Shown one piece after another: positions 5,960 through 7,514 of a stretch of DNA of 7,514 nt (the first letter of the stretch is position 1; each line of letters starts with the position of its first letter). Location of the stretch: the NCBI GenBank assembly GCA_009843625.1, contig VYDD01000417.1, forward strand, positions 1 through 7,514, read 5' to 3'. Both the position numbers and the translations under genes were made by a program. The notes under the pieces are model-generated. The model ran no database searches, was not told where the DNA came from, and worked only from the letters and a program-made list of their open reading frames with translations. The DNA comes from Gammaproteobacteria bacterium (GTDB lineage Bacteria; Gemmatimonadota; Gemmatimonadetes; Longimicrobiales; Gaopeijiaceae).

Positions 5960-7207
5960 TCACTTCCGGGGGTCGTGCACTTCCCCGCCCCGGACCACGG
6001 CCCGGCAGGGGTTGGCGCCGATCCAGTAGCTCAGCTCCGAGGGATGGTCCACGTCCCAGAGCGCCAGATCCGCGCACGCGCCCGGCGATACTACGCCCAC
6101 CTCCCCCTGCAGGCCCAGCACCGGCGCGGCGTGGCGCGTCATCCCGGCGAGCGCTTCCTCAGGCGTCAGGCCGAAGAGGACGCAGGCCATGTTCATCGCG
6201 AGCAAAGGCGATGTGACGGGGGACGAACCCGGGTTGAGGTCGGTCGCGACCGCGATCGGCACACCGTGACGCCGCAGCGCATCGACGGGCGGCCGATGGG
6301 ACTCGCCCAGAGTGTAATACGCCCCCGGGAGGAGGACGGCGGTGGTCCCCGCGGCGGCCATTGCGCGGCACCCCGCCTCCGTCGCGTACTCCAGATGGTC
6401 GGCGGAGCGGGCGCGGTAGCGGGCGGCGAGTTCGGCCCCCCCGAAGGACGAGAGCTGGTCGGCGTGCAGGCGCACCGGGAGCCCGTGGGCCGCCGCGGCG
6501 TCGAAGACGCGTGCGCACTCCGCCGCGGTGAACGCGATTCGCTCGCAGAACGCGTCCACGGCGTGGGCGAGGCGCTCGGCGGCCGCGCGGGGGATCATCG
6601 TCCCGCACACCAGGTCGAGGTAGGCGTCGCGCCCTTCCCGGTACTCGGCCGGAAGCGCGTGTGCGGCGAGGAGGGTGCGGGATACGCGTACATCGAAGCG
6701 TTCGCTCAAGGTGCGGGCGACCCGCAGCATCCTCAGTTCGGTGTCGACATCGAGTCCGTAACCTGACTTTATCTCAACCGTGGTAGTACCATGCGCTGCA
6801 AGAGTTTCAATTCGCCATGCGGATGCCTCGCATAGCTCCTCTTCCGTCGCTGCGCGGGTCGCCGCCACGGTGGATTGGATCCCGCCTCCGGCCCGCGCGA
6901 TCTCCTCGTAGGTCCTGCCCCGCAGACGCATCTCGAACTCGTCCGCGCGCGTGCCCGCAAAGACGAGGTGGGTGTGGCAGTCGATGAGCCCGGGGGTGAG
7001 CCAGCCACCTCCTCCATCCAGCGTGTGCGAGGCGCCCACGGTGACCTCGCGCGGGGCCGCGCGCTCTGCCCCGACCCAGGTGATCCGCCCAGCGGCAACC
7101 GCCACCAGGCCATCGCGCACGACGCCGTACGCCTCATCCGCGTCCGCCATTGTGGCGACGTGAACGTTGCGGATCACCAAGTCCGGCCCCGTCTGTTTCC
7201 TGTCCAG
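5960..7207 (-). CDS. hutI: Imidazolonepropionase (histidine degradation)
   Basis: This metal-dependent amidohydrolase converts 4-imidazolone-5-propionate to N-formimino-L-glutamate, the third step of cytosolic histidine catabolism. Numbered from the chosen start, the metal ligands and family blocks are HTHLVFAGTRADEFEMRLRG (78-97, His78 and His80) and YEEIARAGGGIQSTVAATR (100-118). EIKSGYGLDVDTELRM (145-160), AAHALP (His183), RLHADQLS (His248) and ATDLNPGSSP (Asp323) follow. Length (about 415) and motif order are complete and canonical. The start is uncertain. The only in-frame ATG near the beginning is 7303, but it adds 32 residues with poor codon bias that run through a palindrome. A polypurine ribosome site (7208-7218) abuts a CTG at 7207 that gives the expected N-terminus, DRKQTGPDLVIRNVHV. 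TTG at 7180 and ATG at 7150 are other options. The gene leads an operon with the two acnX genes. No hutH, hutU or hutG is in the window. Confidence 0.95.
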   Translation of the reverse strand: MDRKQTGPDLVIRNVHVATMADADEAYGVVRDGLVAVAAGRITWVGAERAAPREVTVGASHTLDGGGGWLTPGLIDCHTHLVFAGTRADEFEMRLRGRTYEEIARAGGGIQSTVAATRAATEEELCEASAWRIETLAAHGTTTVEIKSGYGLDVDTELRMLRVARTLSERFDVRVSRTLLAAHALPAEYREGRDAYLDLVCGTMIPRAAAERLAHAVDAFCERIAFTAAECARVFDAAAAHGLPVRLHADQLSSFGGAELAARYRARSADHLEYATEAGCRAMAAAGTTAVLLPGAYYTLGESHRPPVDALRRHGVPIAVATDLNPGSSPVTSPLLAMNMACVLFGLTPEEALAGMTRHAAPVLGLQGEVGVVSPGACADLALWDVDHPSELSYWIGANPCRAVVRGGEVHDPRK

Positions 7208-7218
7208 CTCCTCCTCCT
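7208..7218 (-). promoter_or_regulatory. Polypurine Shine-Dalgarno stretch before hutI
   Basis: On the minus strand this reads AGGAGGAGGAG, three overlapping anti-16S matches, by far the strongest ribosome site in the window. Its first AGGAGG ends 5 nt before the CTG at 7207. It argues that hutI translation begins just after it, not at the ATG at 7303. If 7303 were used, the same bases would encode Glu-Glu-Glu. Confidence 0.55.
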
Positions 7219-7219
7219 G

Positions 7220-7236
7220 TCTGCCATTTTGGCAGA
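7220..7236. promoter_or_regulatory. Perfect palindrome upstream of hutI, candidate operator or leader hairpin
   Basis: TCTGCCA and TGGCAGA are perfect 7-bp arms around TTT. The site is one base away from the polypurine ribosome site of hutI, on the leader side. As DNA it looks like a binding site for a dimeric repressor of the hut-acnX operon; as RNA (loop AAA on the minus strand) it could sit beside and modulate the ribosome site. It does not match the HutC consensus that I know (ATACA/TGTAT-type half sites), so the regulator is unknown. Confidence 0.5.
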
Positions 7237-7282
7237 ACGTCTCGGAATTGATTCCGCTTGCCCCGGTTGAAGTTACACGATT

Positions 7283-7302
7283 TGGCGGCCCGGGTCCCGC
7301 CA
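7283..7302. repeat. GC-rich inverted repeat between integrase and hutI
   Basis: TGGCGG (7283-7288) and CCGCCA (7297-7302) pair over 6 bp around an 8-nt loop that contains the palindrome CCCGGG. It lies just past the integrase stop and before the hutI leader. Candidate roles are transcript end for the integrase, or part of the attachment site that recombinases often keep next to their own gene. No second copy is available in the window to test the latter. Confidence 0.35.
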
Positions 7303-7307
7303 TTTGA

Positions 7308-7326
7308 CTCCCGCTAACTGGGGGAG
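7308..7326 (-). terminator. Hairpin over the integrase stop codon
   Basis: CTCCC (7308-7312) and GGGAG (7322-7326) pair over 5 bp with a 9-nt loop that holds the TAG stop of the integrase (7314-7316). Downstream on the minus strand there is only GTCAAAT, no U-tract, so termination is a weak proposal. Together with the next hairpin (7283-7302) it may separate integrase transcription from hutI. Confidence 0.3.
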
Positions 7327-7514
7327 TGGTGGACTCGCCGCGCCGCGAGCGCCTTCTTGAGCCGGTCCTCGTCGGGTCTCTGGTAACACTGGAGCACCGT
7401 CTGTGCCGTCCTCCAGCCTCCCAGTTCGCAGAGCACCTTCAGCGGCTGGTCCATGAGGTCGGAAGCGAACTTGCGCCTCAGCGAATGCCAGCCCCTGCCG
7501 CGCATGCGCTCCAG
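7314..7514 (-). CDS. Tyrosine recombinase/integrase, C-terminal part; 5' portion beyond window edge
   Basis: Only the last 66 residues of a site-specific tyrosine recombinase are visible; the frame continues off the right edge. They contain the end of the catalytic domain: GWHSLRR with the His-x-x-Arg pair (His10 and Arg13 in the visible part), then LGGW with Trp34 at the position usually held by the second His (a known His/Trp alternative). VLQCYQRPDED carries the presumed nucleophile Tyr44, and the protein ends in a short basic tail (LKKALAARR). All catalytic residues expected in this segment are present, so the visible part looks intact. Such enzymes integrate and excise phages, genomic islands and integrons; which type this is cannot be told. 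Its 3' end points at hutI, so the boundary of an integrated element may lie at about 7240-7313. Confidence 0.87.
   Translation of the reverse strand: MERMRGRGWHSLRRKFASDLMDQPLKVLCELGGWRTAQTVLQCYQRPDEDRLKKALAARRVHHSPS

Noticed and set aside
5943..5962. A terminator or promoter between hutI and acnX large subunit
   Set aside because: The gap is only 14 nt with no hairpin; operon readthrough is the simplest reading.
4288..6766. Plus-strand open frames opposite acnX and hutI
   Set aside because: Antisense shadows with His/Arg-rich translations; no domain resemblance.
7170..7227. Short ATG frame (MADRRRSW..., 17 codons) starting in the palindrome, as a leader peptide for hutI
   Set aside because: It is out of frame with hutI and has no ribosome site of its own. 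It contains no histidine codons, as an attenuator of the hut operon might.

Overview
The window is high-GC bacterial DNA with long third-position-GC-rich genes on both strands. Gene content suggests a soil or marine Gemmatimonadota-like bacterium, or a neighbouring high-GC phylum. The clues are a six-bladed-propeller lipoprotein with a 'VGQVGEGPAEYR'-type repeat, an actinobacterial-style MeaB, and an integrase with a 'GRGWHSLRRKFA' C-terminus. This taxonomic call is inference; there is no rRNA or marker gene in the window.

Layout. (1) Positions 1-2567, minus strand: a UbiB/AarF (ABC1) kinase-like membrane protein, followed by the MeaB/ArgK G-protein that guards B12-dependent methylmalonyl-CoA mutase. 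The meaB frame overlaps the end of ubiB by 13 nt and runs off the left edge. (2) Positions 2568-2941: a 374-nt divergent spacer with no convincing gene but several inverted repeats. (3) Positions 2942-4168, plus strand: a secreted or outer-surface lipoprotein predicted to fold as a six-bladed beta-propeller. (4) Positions 4169-4239: a short convergent spacer; a strong stem-loop covers its right end and the stop codon of the next gene. (5) Positions 4240-7207 (or up to 7303), minus strand: a compact three-gene operon, hutI (imidazolonepropionase) - acnX large subunit - acnX small subunit, with spacings of 14 nt and then a 10-nt overlap. (6) Positions 7208-7313: a leader with a perfect 7-bp-arm palindrome just upstream of a very purine-rich Shine-Dalgarno stretch, plus two GC-rich hairpins. 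(7) Positions 7314-7514, minus strand: the catalytic C-terminus of a tyrosine recombinase that enters from the right edge, so the right side is probably the end of an integrated element.

How the genes work together. The most informative unit is hutI-acnX-acnX. HutI opens the imidazolone ring in histidine degradation. Two-gene aconitase X enzymes are hydro-lyases, characterised as cis-3-hydroxy-L-proline dehydratase in bacteria and phosphomevalonate dehydratase in archaea. Their tight coupling to HutI, without hutH, hutU or hutG in view, suggests either a joint amino-acid (histidine plus hydroxyproline) catabolic operon or an undescribed AcnX substrate. Nothing in the window is a clear defence system, CRISPR array or RNA gene.
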